Shown here piece by piece: positions 8,897-17,648 of a stretch of 64,000 nt of DNA. Position numbers and translations under genes: made by a program. Positions within the stretch are counted from its first letter, which is position 1, and every line of letters begins with the position of its first letter. Under the pieces are notes generated by a model. That model did no database searches and was not told the origin of the DNA. It saw only the letters and a program-made list of their open reading frames with translations. Source of the stretch: Tessaracoccus sp. SD287 (GTDB taxonomy: Bacteria > Actinomycetota > Actinomycetes > Propionibacteriales > Propionibacteriaceae); contig NZ_JADIJQ010000002.1 of the NCBI RefSeq assembly GCF_017355265.1, forward strand, positions 1 to 64,000. Direction: 5' to 3'.

Positions 8897-10036
8897 TCAA
8901 CGCACGGTGACGTGCACGTGGTCGTAGTGGTTGGCGGTGGCCGAACCGCGGTCCGACATCGAACGCCAGCCCTCGCCGGAGCGCTGGGTGGTCCAGATCT
9001 TCTGGGCGTAGATCACTTCGGTGACGCCGAGCGACGAGGCGTTGGCGCGCACCCAGTTGGCGACCTCCCAGCCGGCCTGGCCACTGATCATGGCATCGAT
9101 GGCGCGGCCTGACCCGTGGGCGTCAGCCGACGAGCGGTAGCCTCCGAAGCTGCTGACCGAGGGGAAGGTGTTGCAGATGGCACGGGCCACGTTGCGCGCA
9201 TTGCTGTTGACTCCACCCTCGATGCCCGAGACCTTGGCGCAGGCGGCGTAGTTGAGGCCACCCGAGCTGCTGCTCGAACCAGTGCTCTTGGCGCTGCTCG
9301 ACGACGACTTCGTGCGGGTCGTGGGGGTCGAGGAACTGGTCGCCGGGGCCGTCTTGGTGAGGTAGTCGGAGCTGACGTAGGCGGCCTTGCCGTTCATCCT
9401 GATCTGGGTGAACCCGTTGAGTCTGACGCTGGTGATGCTGACCTTGGATCCCTTCACCAACGAGGTGACGGTCTCGCTGGCGGTGGTCGCCTGGGAGCGC
9501 ACGTTCAGCCCGGTGGTGGTGTAGCGGGTGCCAGTGACCTCGCCGAGCCGTGCGGTCACGGGCTTGGCGGTCACCGGCTTGGCGACCGTGGACGCCGGGG
9601 CCTTGGACGCCGGGGCCTTGGTGGTGGCGGCCTTGGTGGTCGTCGGGGCCGCCGTGGTGCTCGGGGCGGTGGAACTCGGTGCTGCCGAGGTGGCCGGCAG
9701 CGAACTGGCGGTCAGCGAGGGGCGCACAGCATTGCGGTTGGCCTGGTTGGCGTCCCGGCTGGGCGCCTGGGAGGGTGCCGCTGCGGCAGCCACGGGGGAC
9801 GCGGTCTGCTGCTCGGTCTGGGGGCCGAGCGCGAACGCCGTGCTGGCCAGTCCCAGCACCATCATGGGGGCGAGCAGCAGCGCGGTGCGCTTGCGTCGCC
9901 GCGCGAAGGGGGCCGCGCTGTCGTCGGTGTGCTCGACAAGGTCCATGTCGGTCGCCTCGAGACCACGGGCAGCGCTACGATCGGCCACCTCGAGGTCGTC
10001 GGTGTCGGCGGCGATCCTGCGTCCGGACTGGGTCAT
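8897..10036 (-). CDS. membrane-anchored SH3b-domain cell-wall protein
   Basis: 379 aa. A roughly 47-residue Asp-rich cytoplasmic N-terminus and RRRKR stop precede a single transmembrane helix (ALLLAPMMVLGLASTAFAL). An Ala/Thr/Ser/Pro linker with repeated APASK-type units follows (about 75-165), then a bacterial SH3 domain (TTGLNVRSQATTASETV...AYVSSDYLT, about 170-230), a poly-Ser linker, and a C-terminal domain (FGGYRSSADAHGSGRAIDAM...NHYDHVHVTVR). The last domain resembles the ARB_07466-type/peptidase-M15-like fold that follows SH3 or peptidase domains in actinobacteria. It is probably extracellular, binding or acting on peptidoglycan; no NlpC/P60 triad is present. A TTTGGG-18-TAGACT promoter (10091-10120, complement) gives a leader of about 48 nt. 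Confidence 0.75.
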   Translation of the reverse strand: MTQSGRRIAADTDDLEVADRSAARGLEATDMDLVEHTDDSAAPFARRRKRTALLLAPMMVLGLASTAFALGPQTEQQTASPVAAAAAPSQAPSRDANQANRNAVRPSLTASSLPATSAAPSSTAPSTTAAPTTTKAATTKAPASKAPASTVAKPVTAKPVTARLGEVTGTRYTTTGLNVRSQATTASETVTSLVKGSKVSITSVRLNGFTQIRMNGKAAYVSSDYLTKTAPATSSSTPTTRTKSSSSSAKSTGSSSSSGGLNYAACAKVSGIEGGVNSNARNVARAICNTFPSVSSFGGYRSSADAHGSGRAIDAMISGQAGWEVANWVRANASSLGVTEVIYAQKIWTTQRSGEGWRSMSDRGSATANHYDHVHVTVR

Positions 10037-10181
10037 CTACAAAGCCTTACGTCGGGGTTGGCAGCCTCACGCACTGCCATATCTGAGACGAGTCTAAGGA
10101 TTCTCTCAGGAAAACCCAAATGCTGGCGCGAACTTCTCTCAGATTGACCCCGGGGCCGTCATCCGGCCCTCGGCTGTGGGG

Positions 10182-10853
10182 CTACTGCTGCTGGGCAGCG
10201 GGCTTGGGCACCACGTCCAGGTAGGTGCGGCAGCGGTCGCGCAGGTGGCTGAGGTTTCCGCCGGTGAGCGCGTCACCCAGCAGGGGGCTGTCGGCCACGC
10301 AGGCGGCCGCTCCGGCCTCGAACCAGCGGCCCATCGACCACCCACCCAGGTTCCCCCGGGGAATGAATGCGATGCCCGGGAGCAGCGCCTTCAACGCCTC
10401 GGGATAGGACGAACCGAGCATGTCGGCGGGCAGCACCTGGACCGCCGCGGCGCCAGTGCCCCAGGCGCGGTGCAACTCATTGGGGGTCAGCCCCGCCGGC
10501 AGGGTCACCACCCCCGCCTCTGCCCCCACCCGGACGAGGTCGGCGTCGTCACTGTTGGTCAGGATGAACGCGGCGCCCGCAGCCGCTGCCCGGGTGGCGT
10601 CCTGGGTGGTCAACACGTCGTGGACACCGAAACGTGCACGATCGGTGAAGAACTCGCCTAACTGCGGCAGCAGACCCAGGTCGGCCAGCGACACCGAGAA
10701 CGTGACCAGACCCTCCTGCACCATTACCTCCAGCACCGGCACCAGCGTGGCGAACCGGGCGGTGTCGTCGGTGTCGCCGTCGGTGCGACGGTCCACCAGG
10801 ACGATCATCCGGGGGCCAGTGATGCACTCGGGCAGCGGTAGACGGTCGCTCAT
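10182..10853 (-). CDS. KDPG/KHG aldolase-like protein lacking catalytic residues
   Basis: 223 aa with an Eda-like TIM-barrel pattern: FATLVPVLEVMVQEGLVTFSVSL, GVHDVLTTQDATRAAAAGAAFILT, VVTLPAGLTPNELHRAW, AVQVLPADMLG and AFIPRGNLGG. By eye-alignment with E. coli Eda, the Schiff-base Lys of KFFPAE is Gln here (VQVLPAD) and the Glu of LEVTL is Ser (FSVSL). It may therefore be a pseudoenzyme or have changed chemistry. Start at ATG 10853 is preferred over 10862 because GGAA lies upstream of it; the choice is not certain. It is divergent from the GNAT gene at 10998. Confidence 0.6.
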   Translation of the reverse strand: MSDRLPLPECITGPRMIVLVDRRTDGDTDDTARFATLVPVLEVMVQEGLVTFSVSLADLGLLPQLGEFFTDRARFGVHDVLTTQDATRAAAAGAAFILTNSDDADLVRVGAEAGVVTLPAGLTPNELHRAWGTGAAAVQVLPADMLGSSYPEALKALLPGIAFIPRGNLGGWSMGRWFEAGAAACVADSPLLGDALTGGNLSHLRDRCRTYLDVVPKPAAQQQ

Positions 10854-10997
10854 GGGACTCATTGTTCCAGACCGCCTGTTCCTGCCCGCACACCCCCGGC
10901 GGGCCGGTCGATCTGCCACCGAGCGGGCCGGCGCAGGCTATGGTCAAAAGCGACGTCGGCGGGTTCCCGGCCGCGCCGCCACCCGAGGAGATGACGC

Positions 10998-11714
10998 ATG
11001 ACCCAGGCCGACGAGCCGGTCACCAGCACCGTCGTCCGCGGCGAGAGCGCGCTCAGCCGGGTGCACGAACTGCTGATGAGCCCGAACTTCCCCGCCGACG
11101 AGTTGATGGCCGTGGAGGATCTGGTCGCCGGGGTGGCAGCCGGTGTCGCCGAGGTGCGGGTTGTCGGCCCGGTCGACGACCCGATCGCCGTGGCGGTCCT
11201 GGAGACGCTGGAGCGGACCCCGGCGGTACTGCTCGCCTACTTCGCCACCCGTCAGGACGTGCGCGGACGCGGCGTCGGATCGGCGCTGCTCGCCGAACTG
11301 CTGCGCGGCATCAGGGCTGATGCCCCCGGCACGGTGGTGCTGGCCGAGGTCGAGCACCCCACTCACCACGCGCCACACCCGATGCACGGCGACCCCCGGG
11401 CGCGACTGCGTTTCTACCTGCGCCAGGGCGGTTTCATCCTGGACGTGCCCTACTTCCAGCCGCCCATCGACGAGGGCCAGGAACCCGTCTACGGCATGCT
11501 GCTGCTGGCCCTGGACCCGCCCGCCGAACTGGTGAAGGACGGACGACTGGTGCCCGAGGCGGGTCTGGTCGCCGCCCTGGGGACGATCATGGCCGCGGCC
11601 GACCGCACTCGTCACCCGGTGGCCGAGGTGCTGCACGCGGCAGCCGTTCCGGAGGGCGTCCGGTTGCTCGGCCAGCACCAACTGGCCGAGGCGCCCGTCC
11701 TGCTCGGACCCTAG
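10998..11714 (+). CDS. GNAT family N-acetyltransferase
   Basis: 238 aa. The acetyl-CoA-binding motif A is clear: YFATRQDVRGRGVGSALLAELL (Q/RxxGxG/A type), near residues 82-103. A ribosome site GAGGAG lies 8 nt before the ATG. The C-terminal third (LVKDGRLVPEAGLVAALGTIM) is an extension beyond the core fold. The substrate is not deducible. The next gene, a helicase, starts 42 bp downstream with its own leaderless promoter. Confidence 0.8.
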   Translation: MTQADEPVTSTVVRGESALSRVHELLMSPNFPADELMAVEDLVAGVAAGVAEVRVVGPVDDPIAVAVLETLERTPAVLLAYFATRQDVRGRGVGSALLAELLRGIRADAPGTVVLAEVEHPTHHAPHPMHGDPRARLRFYLRQGGFILDVPYFQPPIDEGQEPVYGMLLLALDPPAELVKDGRLVPEAGLVAALGTIMAAADRTRHPVAEVLHAAAVPEGVRLLGQHQLAEAPVLLGP

Positions 11715-11742
11715 CCCGGGCGTCCCCGTCGGGGCAGCACGC

Positions 11743-11756
11743 TAGGTTGGCAGCAA
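11743..11756 (+). promoter_or_regulatory. leaderless -10 element of the helicase gene
   Basis: TAGGTT at 11743-11748 ends 7 nt before ATG 11756. No Shine-Dalgarno sequence is present. This decides the start against the in-frame ATG at 11747, which lies within the element. Confidence 0.5.
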
Positions 11757-14266
11757 TGAGACTCGACATCACGGCCCTGACCGGGGCCTCCCCCGACGAC
11801 GTCTTCGAGCAGGTCGCCACCGCGGCCGCCGAGGACGGGTTGAGCCTGTACCCCCACCAGGAAGAGGCCATCCTGGCGATCCTGACCGGGGCCAACACGA
11901 TCGTCACCACCCCCACGGGGTCGGGCAAGTCACTGATCGCCACCGCAGCCCACGCCGCGGCCGTCGCCGGCGGGGGACGCACCTGGTACACAGCGCCCAT
12001 CAAGGCGCTGGTCAGCGAGAAGTTCTTCGCCCTGTGTGACATCTTCGGGGCCGCCAATGTCGGCATGATCACCGGGGATGCCTCGGTGAACCACGATGCG
12101 CCCATCATCTGCTGCACCGCCGAGATCGTGGCCAACCTGGCGTTGAGGCAGGGCACGGACGCCCCCGTCGACCAGGTCGTGATGGACGAGTTCCACTTCA
12201 TCGCCGACCCCGACCGGGGCTGGGCCTGGCAGGTGGGGTTGACCGAACTGCCCACGGCACAGTTCATCCTGATGTCGGCCACGCTGGGTGACGTCAGCAA
12301 CCTCGCCGAGGCCATGCACGCCATGGGTGGGCGTGAGACGACGGTCATCGCCGACGCCCAACGCCCGGTGCCCCTGGCCTACCGGTGGGCGCTGACACCC
12401 ATCAACGAGACCGTCGCCGAACTGATCGAGGGACTCCAGGCGCCGATCTACATCGTGCACGCCACCCAGTCGCTGGCCTTCCAACGCGCCCAGGCGATGC
12501 TGTCGACGCCGCTGGTCGACAAGGACGCCCGCGCCCGCATCGTCGAGGCCCTCGGCGGTTTCCGGTTCGGCAAGGGCTTCGGCACGATCCTGTCGCAGAT
12601 GATCCGCGCCGGCATCGGCGTCCACCATGCCGGCATGCTGCCCCGCTATCGGCGGGTGGTCGAGACCCTGGCCCAGCAGGGTCTGCTGCGGGTGATCTGC
12701 GGCACCGACACCCTGGGCGTCGGCATCAACGTGCCGATCAGGACGGTGTTGTTCAACGCGCTCAGCAAGTTCGACGGCCAGCGTTCCCGGGTGCTGCGCA
12801 GCCGCGAGTTCCACCAGATTGCCGGTCGGGCCGGACGGGCCGGCTTCGACACCATCGGCTACGTGGTGGCCCAGGCCCCCGAGCATGTCATCGAGAACGA
12901 GCGTGCCATCGCCAAGATCGGCGATGACCCCAAGAAGCTGCGCAGACTGGTGCGCAAGAAGCCCCCCGAGGGTTTCGTGAACTGGTCGGAGCAGACCTTC
13001 GAGCGGTTGCAGGAGTCCGTGCCCGAGACCCTGCACGCCCGGATGAGGATCAGCCACGCAATGCTGCTGAACCTGCTCGAGCGCGACCAGGACACCGTCG
13101 CGGCCGTGGTGCACCTCGTGGAGCACTCCACCACCGACCCGGGTGTGCGGCGCCGACTGTACCGACGCGCGCTGGCCCTGGGCCGGTCCCTGCTGGACTC
13201 CGGAACCGTCGTCCGCCTCGACCAGCCCACCGCCGGCGGACGCAAGTACGCCCTGTCCCCCGACCTGCAGACCGACTTCGCGCTGAACCAGCCCCTGTCG
13301 GCCTTCGCGACCGAGGTGCTGGAGGTGCTCGACCCCGAGTCGCCCGACTACGTCCTGGACGTGGTCAGCGTCATCGAGGCCACCCTGGAGGACCCGCGTC
13401 AGGTGCTGCTGGCCCAGCAGTTCCGGGAACGCGGCGAGGCCGTGGCCGAGATGAAGGCCGACGGCCTGGACTACGACGAACGCATGACCGCGCTGGAGGA
13501 GGTGTCCTACGCGCGTCCGTTGAAGGACCTGCTCGACCACACCTTCGGCCTGTTCCACCCTCGCCATCCCTGGATCGCCGAGGCCGCGCTGTCACCGAAG
13601 TCGATCATCCGCGACATGTACGAGCGGGCGATGACCTTCGGCGAGTACGTCGCCTGGCTGAAGATCGAACGGGTCGAGGGCCTGCTGCTGCGCTACCTGA
13701 CCGACGCCTACCGGGCGCTGCGCCAGACCGTGCCGGAGTCGGCGCGCACCCCCGAGTTCGAGACCTTGCTGGACTGGCTGGGCGACACCGTGCGGATGAC
13801 CGACTCGTCCCTGCTGGACGAGTGGGAGGCGCTGACCCAGTGGGACGGCGAGAGCGCCCGTCCGCAGGCCGCGCCGGTCGAGGTGCGACTCACGTCGAAC
13901 GAACGCACCTTCCAGGTGCTGGTGCGCAATGCACTGTGGCAACGGGTGACATTGGCCGCGGCGGACAAGGTCGACGCCCTGGAGGCGCTGGAGCCCGGCA
14001 ACAAGGACTTCACGGGCGACGACTGGGACGACGCCCTGGGCCAGTACTGGGACGAGCACGACGACATCCTGCTCGACGCCGACGCGCGGTCGGCGGCGCG
14101 GATCCTGGTCGACCGGACCAACCCGCGGATGTGGGTGGTCCGCCAGATCGTCAGCGACCCCGACGGCGACCACGACTGGCAGATCCACGCGGTGGTCGAC
14201 CTGGACGCCAGCGACGAGGCCGAGGCCCTGGTGCTGACCACCAGGGCATTCGGTCGACTGGACTGA
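11756..14266 (+). CDS. Ski2/Mtr4-like DEAD/DEAH-box helicase (DUF3516-type C-terminus)
   Basis: 836-aa superfamily 2 ATPase/helicase, probably acting on RNA. Visible motifs in order are Q-region YPHQEEAILAIL, motif I TTPTGSGKSLIA (residues about 52-63), motif II VVMDEFHFIADPDRG, motif III LMSATLGDV, then in the second RecA lobe HHAGMLPRYRR, GTDTLGVGINVPIRTVLF and motif VI QIAGRAGRAGFDTIGY. The long C-terminal half (about 400-836) matches the arrangement of actinobacterial helicases annotated with DUF3516. The exact substrate is unknown; related proteins are linked to RNA turnover. Long shadow frames occur antisense to it. Confidence 0.85.
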   Translation: MRLDITALTGASPDDVFEQVATAAAEDGLSLYPHQEEAILAILTGANTIVTTPTGSGKSLIATAAHAAAVAGGGRTWYTAPIKALVSEKFFALCDIFGAANVGMITGDASVNHDAPIICCTAEIVANLALRQGTDAPVDQVVMDEFHFIADPDRGWAWQVGLTELPTAQFILMSATLGDVSNLAEAMHAMGGRETTVIADAQRPVPLAYRWALTPINETVAELIEGLQAPIYIVHATQSLAFQRAQAMLSTPLVDKDARARIVEALGGFRFGKGFGTILSQMIRAGIGVHHAGMLPRYRRVVETLAQQGLLRVICGTDTLGVGINVPIRTVLFNALSKFDGQRSRVLRSREFHQIAGRAGRAGFDTIGYVVAQAPEHVIENERAIAKIGDDPKKLRRLVRKKPPEGFVNWSEQTFERLQESVPETLHARMRISHAMLLNLLERDQDTVAAVVHLVEHSTTDPGVRRRLYRRALALGRSLLDSGTVVRLDQPTAGGRKYALSPDLQTDFALNQPLSAFATEVLEVLDPESPDYVLDVVSVIEATLEDPRQVLLAQQFRERGEAVAEMKADGLDYDERMTALEEVSYARPLKDLLDHTFGLFHPRHPWIAEAALSPKSIIRDMYERAMTFGEYVAWLKIERVEGLLLRYLTDAYRALRQTVPESARTPEFETLLDWLGDTVRMTDSSLLDEWEALTQWDGESARPQAAPVEVRLTSNERTFQVLVRNALWQRVTLAAADKVDALEALEPGNKDFTGDDWDDALGQYWDEHDDILLDADARSAARILVDRTNPRMWVVRQIVSDPDGDHDWQIHAVVDLDASDEAEALVLTTRAFGRLD

Positions 14267-14310
14267 ACCGGTCTGGGACCGCGACCTGGGCCGATCCCGA
14301 CCTCCGGCCG

Positions 14311-14380
14311 CCCAGTTGCAGTAGTTAGCGACTGCTGCAGCGCTTCAAACCGTGCAGGAGGCGCTAACTACTGCAGCTGG
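14311..14380. repeat. 70-bp inverted repeat (IR1)
   Basis: TGCAGTAGTTAGCG (14317-14330) and CGCTAACTACTGCA (14362-14375) are perfect 14-bp arms. Flanks extend the match imperfectly (CCCAGT on the left, GCTGG on the right) around a 31-nt loop. It lies between the helicase stop and the MerR-type promoter of the HEAT gene. It could be a terminator without a T-run, a structured small RNA, or a dispersed palindromic element (compare the repeats at 22575 and 52499). Confidence 0.75.
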
Positions 14381-14393
14381 CCGGGTGGGCGAC

Positions 14394-14424
14394 TTGACCT
14401 TGACGTTGCGTCAACCTCTAGCGT
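14394..14424 (+). promoter_or_regulatory. MerR-type promoter with 19-bp spacer
   Basis: -35 TTGACC (14394-14399) and -10 TAGCGT (14419-14424) are separated by 19 bp, the hallmark of MerR-activated promoters. The spacer carries a perfect dyad, TTGACG-ttg-CGTCAA (14400-14414). It drives the HEAT-repeat gene; the best candidate activator is the MerR-HEAT fusion encoded at 16570-17640. Confidence 0.8.
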
Positions 14425-14448
14425 GGTAGGTGACCGAAGGAGGGTCCC

Positions 14449-15261
14449 ATGACCACCATCACCGCAGAGACCATCGCCAAGCTCGCCCGTGAGCTGACCA
14501 GCGAGGACCTCCATGACCGTTTCGACGCCGCCTCGCTGATCGGCACCCACCGGGTGACCGGCGCCGCCGACCTGCTGGTCGCCCGCATCGGTGTCGAGAC
14601 CGACCGCCAGGTCAACGAGCGCATCACCTGGGCTGCCGTCCAGATCCTCGACGCCACCCTGCCCGGGGTGCTGGCCAAGCTCGACAGCGACGACCCGGCT
14701 GCCCGCGCCCAGGCCGCGCACGTGCTGTCCAAGACCGGACGAGCGGAGTTCGCCGACCGCCTGGTGGCGCTGGTCGAAGACGAGAACACCGACGTCGCCA
14801 TCAAGGGCTACCTCGCCGCCGCGAACACCGGTGAGACCTCGGTGCTGCCGGTGCTGGCCAACCGTCTGGGTGACGGCGACGCCCTGCAGCGCGATGCCCT
14901 GACCAACGCGCTGGTGAGCTTCGGTGAGGAGTCCGTCGCCTCGCTCACCGAGGCACTGTCACACCCTGACGTCGCCGTGCGGGCCCATGCCGCCGAGGCG
15001 CTGGGACACCTGGGCGCCGAGGCGGATGCCGCGCTCGACGCCCTGGTCGCCGCCACCGCGGACGACGACGCGTCGGTGCGTCAGGTGGCCACCTCGGCCC
15101 TGGGCCAACTGGGGCCGGTCGCGGATGCGGCGCTGGCCCAGGTTGCCGGCGGGAACGACCCGCAGCTGGCGGCCATCGCGTCGTCGCTGCAGCAGTCCCG
15201 CGCCACGCTGCGTAAGCGCCAGGCACAGTACGCCGCGCTGCGGCAGGCCAACGACGCCTGA
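14449..15261 (+). CDS. HEAT-repeat protein under MerR-type control
   Basis: 270 aa composed almost entirely of HEAT-like helical hairpins. Examples are ADLLVARIGVETDRQVNERI, LPGVLAKLDSDDPAARAQAA, ASLTEALSHPDVAVRAHAAE and LDALVAATADDDASVRQVAT, each about 31-37 residues with the D-x-x-V-R pattern. It ends in a charged helix (RATLRKRQAQYAALRQ). A solenoid with no catalytic motif suggests protein-protein binding. A strong ribosome site (GAAGGAGGG, 14436-14444) and the MerR promoter indicate inducible, high expression. The repeats resemble those in the C-terminal part of the nearby MerR-HEAT regulator, so the two may bind the same partner or each other. Confidence 0.8.
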   Translation: MTTITAETIAKLARELTSEDLHDRFDAASLIGTHRVTGAADLLVARIGVETDRQVNERITWAAVQILDATLPGVLAKLDSDDPAARAQAAHVLSKTGRAEFADRLVALVEDENTDVAIKGYLAAANTGETSVLPVLANRLGDGDALQRDALTNALVSFGEESVASLTEALSHPDVAVRAHAAEALGHLGAEADAALDALVAATADDDASVRQVATSALGQLGPVADAALAQVAGGNDPQLAAIASSLQQSRATLRKRQAQYAALRQANDA

Positions 15262-15266
15262 GCCCG

Positions 15267-16544
15267 TCAGGGGCGGACGCCGCCGTCTGGCGGCAGCATC
15301 CCCAGCTCGGCCAGCAGGTCAACGGTGCGTCCCACCCCGTCCTCGGCCGAGCAGATCGCGGCAAGCTCGACGGCTCGTCGCTGGTACCGGGGTGTCCGGG
15401 GTGAGTCGACGAGCTCACTGATCAGGTCAGCCAACCGTTGGGCCGTGAGGCGCTTGCGGCCCAACGGTGCCGGTCCGACGCCGAGCCGGTGCAGCCGCGC
15501 GCCGTGGTAGGGCTGGTCCAGCCCGAACGGCACCACCACCGACGGGACGCCGCTGCGCAACGCCTCGTGGGTCGTCCCGGCACCGCCATGATGAATCGTC
15601 CCCGCCAGCCGGCTGAACAGCCAGCCATGGGGGACGCCGTCGACCGCGAACACGTCCGGCGCGAACTCCCCCGCCGCGACCCACGGGGGCGCGCTGGTGA
15701 CCAGTCGTCGCCCCGACAGCCGGGCGGCCTCGACGACCATCCCGAACTCCTGCCGCGAGGCGAATCGGGTGAGGCTGCCGAAACCGACGTGGACCGCCCG
15801 GGGCCCCGCCAGGAATGCCGCCAGCGCCGGATCCGGGGTGAACGGTCTCGTCCGAGGCGCGAGGTAGCCGGTCTGGTGCACCCCGTCGGCCCAGTCGGCG
15901 GCAGGGGGAACCAGCACGGGGCTGGCGGCCATGATGACGGGGTGCCGGTCGGCAACCCGGGTGCCCCCGCGGAAGCCGGGCTGGGGCAACCCCAGGCTTG
16001 CCCGGGTCCTGCGGGTCAGCACTCCCCCGATCGCGGTGGCCAACTGCCAGTTCACCCCGACCCCGAAGCTGTCCCAGGCACGCCGGCCGGTCAACTGACC
16101 CGGATGGTAGAAGCTCTCCCGCTCCAGGGTGGGCACCTGCCCGGTGTAGGTCACCGTGGCCGCGCGGCCACCCGCCTCGGCGAAGGCCACCGCGACCCCG
16201 CGCGTCAGCACACCGGACAGGACGGTGTCGCCCGGGCGGATCGCCGCGGTGACGGCGTCCACGAAGCCGGGCGCCATCGCCGCCAGCCACCGCCTCAGGA
16301 CCAGCCACTGCCCCGGGGACGACTGCGTCAACCGACGATCCAGTCGGCTTTCGCCGACGGCATCGGCCAGTCGGCCGGGCAGCGGCACGAACCGGGCACC
16401 GTCACCGTGGTCGGCCACCACGGGGGCATACTCGGGCAGGGCCGCGACCGAGACCTCCACGCCGCGGCGCGCCAGCCCCCCGGCGAGATTGGCCATGGGC
16501 TGGACGTCGCCGCGTGAGCCGAGGGCCAGGATCACCACCGCCAT
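15267..16544 (-). CDS. GT1-like (YjiC/macrolide-type) glycosyltransferase
   Basis: 425-aa GT-B fold enzyme that probably transfers a nucleotide-activated sugar to a small-molecule or lipid acceptor in the cytosol. The N-terminal motif ILALGSRGDVQPMANLAGGL matches the family acceptor-domain start (GDVQP). The donor-site signature TIHHGGAGTTHEALRSGVPSVVVPFGLDQ is near residues 318-346. The start ATG 16544 follows a perfect-looking GGAGGAG ribosome site. It is the last gene of the operon GH1 > MerR-HEAT > GT (25 bp after the regulator) and converges on the HEAT gene with 5 bp between stops. The pairing with a glucosidase and a ligand-sensing regulator hints at detoxification by glycosylation, which is inference. 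Confidence 0.85.
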   Translation of the reverse strand: MAVVILALGSRGDVQPMANLAGGLARRGVEVSVAALPEYAPVVADHGDGARFVPLPGRLADAVGESRLDRRLTQSSPGQWLVLRRWLAAMAPGFVDAVTAAIRPGDTVLSGVLTRGVAVAFAEAGGRAATVTYTGQVPTLERESFYHPGQLTGRRAWDSFGVGVNWQLATAIGGVLTRRTRASLGLPQPGFRGGTRVADRHPVIMAASPVLVPPAADWADGVHQTGYLAPRTRPFTPDPALAAFLAGPRAVHVGFGSLTRFASRQEFGMVVEAARLSGRRLVTSAPPWVAAGEFAPDVFAVDGVPHGWLFSRLAGTIHHGGAGTTHEALRSGVPSVVVPFGLDQPYHGARLHRLGVGPAPLGRKRLTAQRLADLISELVDSPRTPRYQRRAVELAAICSAEDGVGRTVDLLAELGMLPPDGGVRP

Positions 16545-16569
16545 GCCGACTCCTCCTGGAGGTGACCCC

Positions 16570-17640
16570 TCACGACAGCCGCGCCGCCACTGCTGAGACC
16601 TGCGGGTCGGCGTGGGAGCGGGCGGCTGACACCGCCGACCGGGCCTGGTCGTCGTGGATGCTGCTCAGGGCGAGCAGCGCCGTCAGTCGGACCGGCGCCG
16701 CGGCATCATCGAGCGCTGCGGCCAGCAGCGGCACCGACGTCGCCAGACCCTGCCGGCCCAGGACATCGGCGGCACGCTCGCGCACCGTCGCCGAGGCGGC
16801 GCCGATCGCCTCGACCAGGGCAGGCCGGGCCTCGCCGGCGAAGTGCCCCAGGGCGCCCACGACCGCATCCGCGACCGTGTCGTCCGGGTCGGCCAGCGCC
16901 GCCACCAGTGGGGTGATCGTCTCGGGCCGGGCGAGTCGTCCGAGCGCAAAGGCCGCCTTGGCCCGCACCCGGGGCTCGGTGTCCTGCAGCAGCCGCACCA
17001 ACCCGGGCGCCGCGGCCGGGTCGTTGAGCTTCGAGGCGACGTGGGCCATCTGCAGGCGCACCGACGGGTCCGGGTCGTCCAACTGGGCCACCACGGCGTC
17101 CACCGCCGCCGGCCCATGCTGGGCGATGGCCCAGGTGGCAACCTCGCGGACGCCCGGCACGGGGTCGGCCCGCAGCAGGTCGAGGAGTTCCTCCAGCGGC
17201 AACTCCCGGGGGGACTGCAGCGTGGTCCTGAACCGGATGGCGGGGTCGGGATGCCGCAGACGCTCGGTCAGGGCGATCACGTCGACGACTTCCTGCCAGC
17301 CGGTGGCGGCTGCGCCCCGCAGACGACGCAGCCGGGTGAGCAGTTCGCGTTCGGCGGCGATCCTGGCCTCCACCACCGCGATGTGGTCCTCCAGCGCGGT
17401 GCCGGCGTCAAAGGAGGCGTCGTCGAGGGCGCTGGCGATGTCCTGCAAGGACAGGCCCAGCGACTTCAGCTGCTGGATGGCCAGCAGCCGGCGGACGTCG
17501 TCGGCGCCGTACATCCTGACGTCGCCGCCGGTGCGGCCGCTGGGCACCAACAACCCCAGGTGGTCATAGTGGCGCAACGTCCGCGACGTCAGCCCGGTGA
17601 GCCGGACCAGGTCACCGATCTTGAGCCACTGGTCGTCCAC
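16570..17640 (-). CDS. MerR-family regulator fused to HEAT repeats
   Basis: 356 aa. The N-terminal winged-helix MerR domain (LKIGDLVRLTGLTSRTLRHYDHLGLL, residues 6-31) is followed by the second DNA-binding part (YGADDVRRLLAIQQLKSLGLSL) and a dimerisation helix (about 85-115). Where a classical effector domain would be, a HEAT solenoid occupies about 120-356 (LDDPDPSVRLQMAH, LQDTEPRVRAKAAF, LADPDDTVADAVV). There is no metal-binding Cys cluster. Start GTG 17640 is chosen because it directly precedes the MerR fold and follows GAGG at 6 nt. It lies 8 bp after the GH1 gene and 25 bp before the glycosyltransferase. Its likely target is the 19-bp-spacer promoter at 14394. Confidence 0.85.
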   Translation of the reverse strand: MDDQWLKIGDLVRLTGLTSRTLRHYDHLGLLVPSGRTGGDVRMYGADDVRRLLAIQQLKSLGLSLQDIASALDDASFDAGTALEDHIAVVEARIAAERELLTRLRRLRGAAATGWQEVVDVIALTERLRHPDPAIRFRTTLQSPRELPLEELLDLLRADPVPGVREVATWAIAQHGPAAVDAVVAQLDDPDPSVRLQMAHVASKLNDPAAAPGLVRLLQDTEPRVRAKAAFALGRLARPETITPLVAALADPDDTVADAVVGALGHFAGEARPALVEAIGAASATVRERAADVLGRQGLATSVPLLAAALDDAAAPVRLTALLALSSIHDDQARSAVSAARSHADPQVSAVAARLS

Positions 17641-17648
17641 TCGACGCC

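Noticed and set aside
10037-10181. c-di-AMP (ydaO) riboswitch before the SH3b gene
   Set aside because: Such elements precede similar wall genes, but the predicted leader is only about 48 nt and I see no ydaO core motifs.
11930-13567. 545-aa minus-strand frame opposite the helicase
   Set aside because: Antisense shadow with low-complexity His/Gly/Val composition; the helicase motifs on the + strand are complete.
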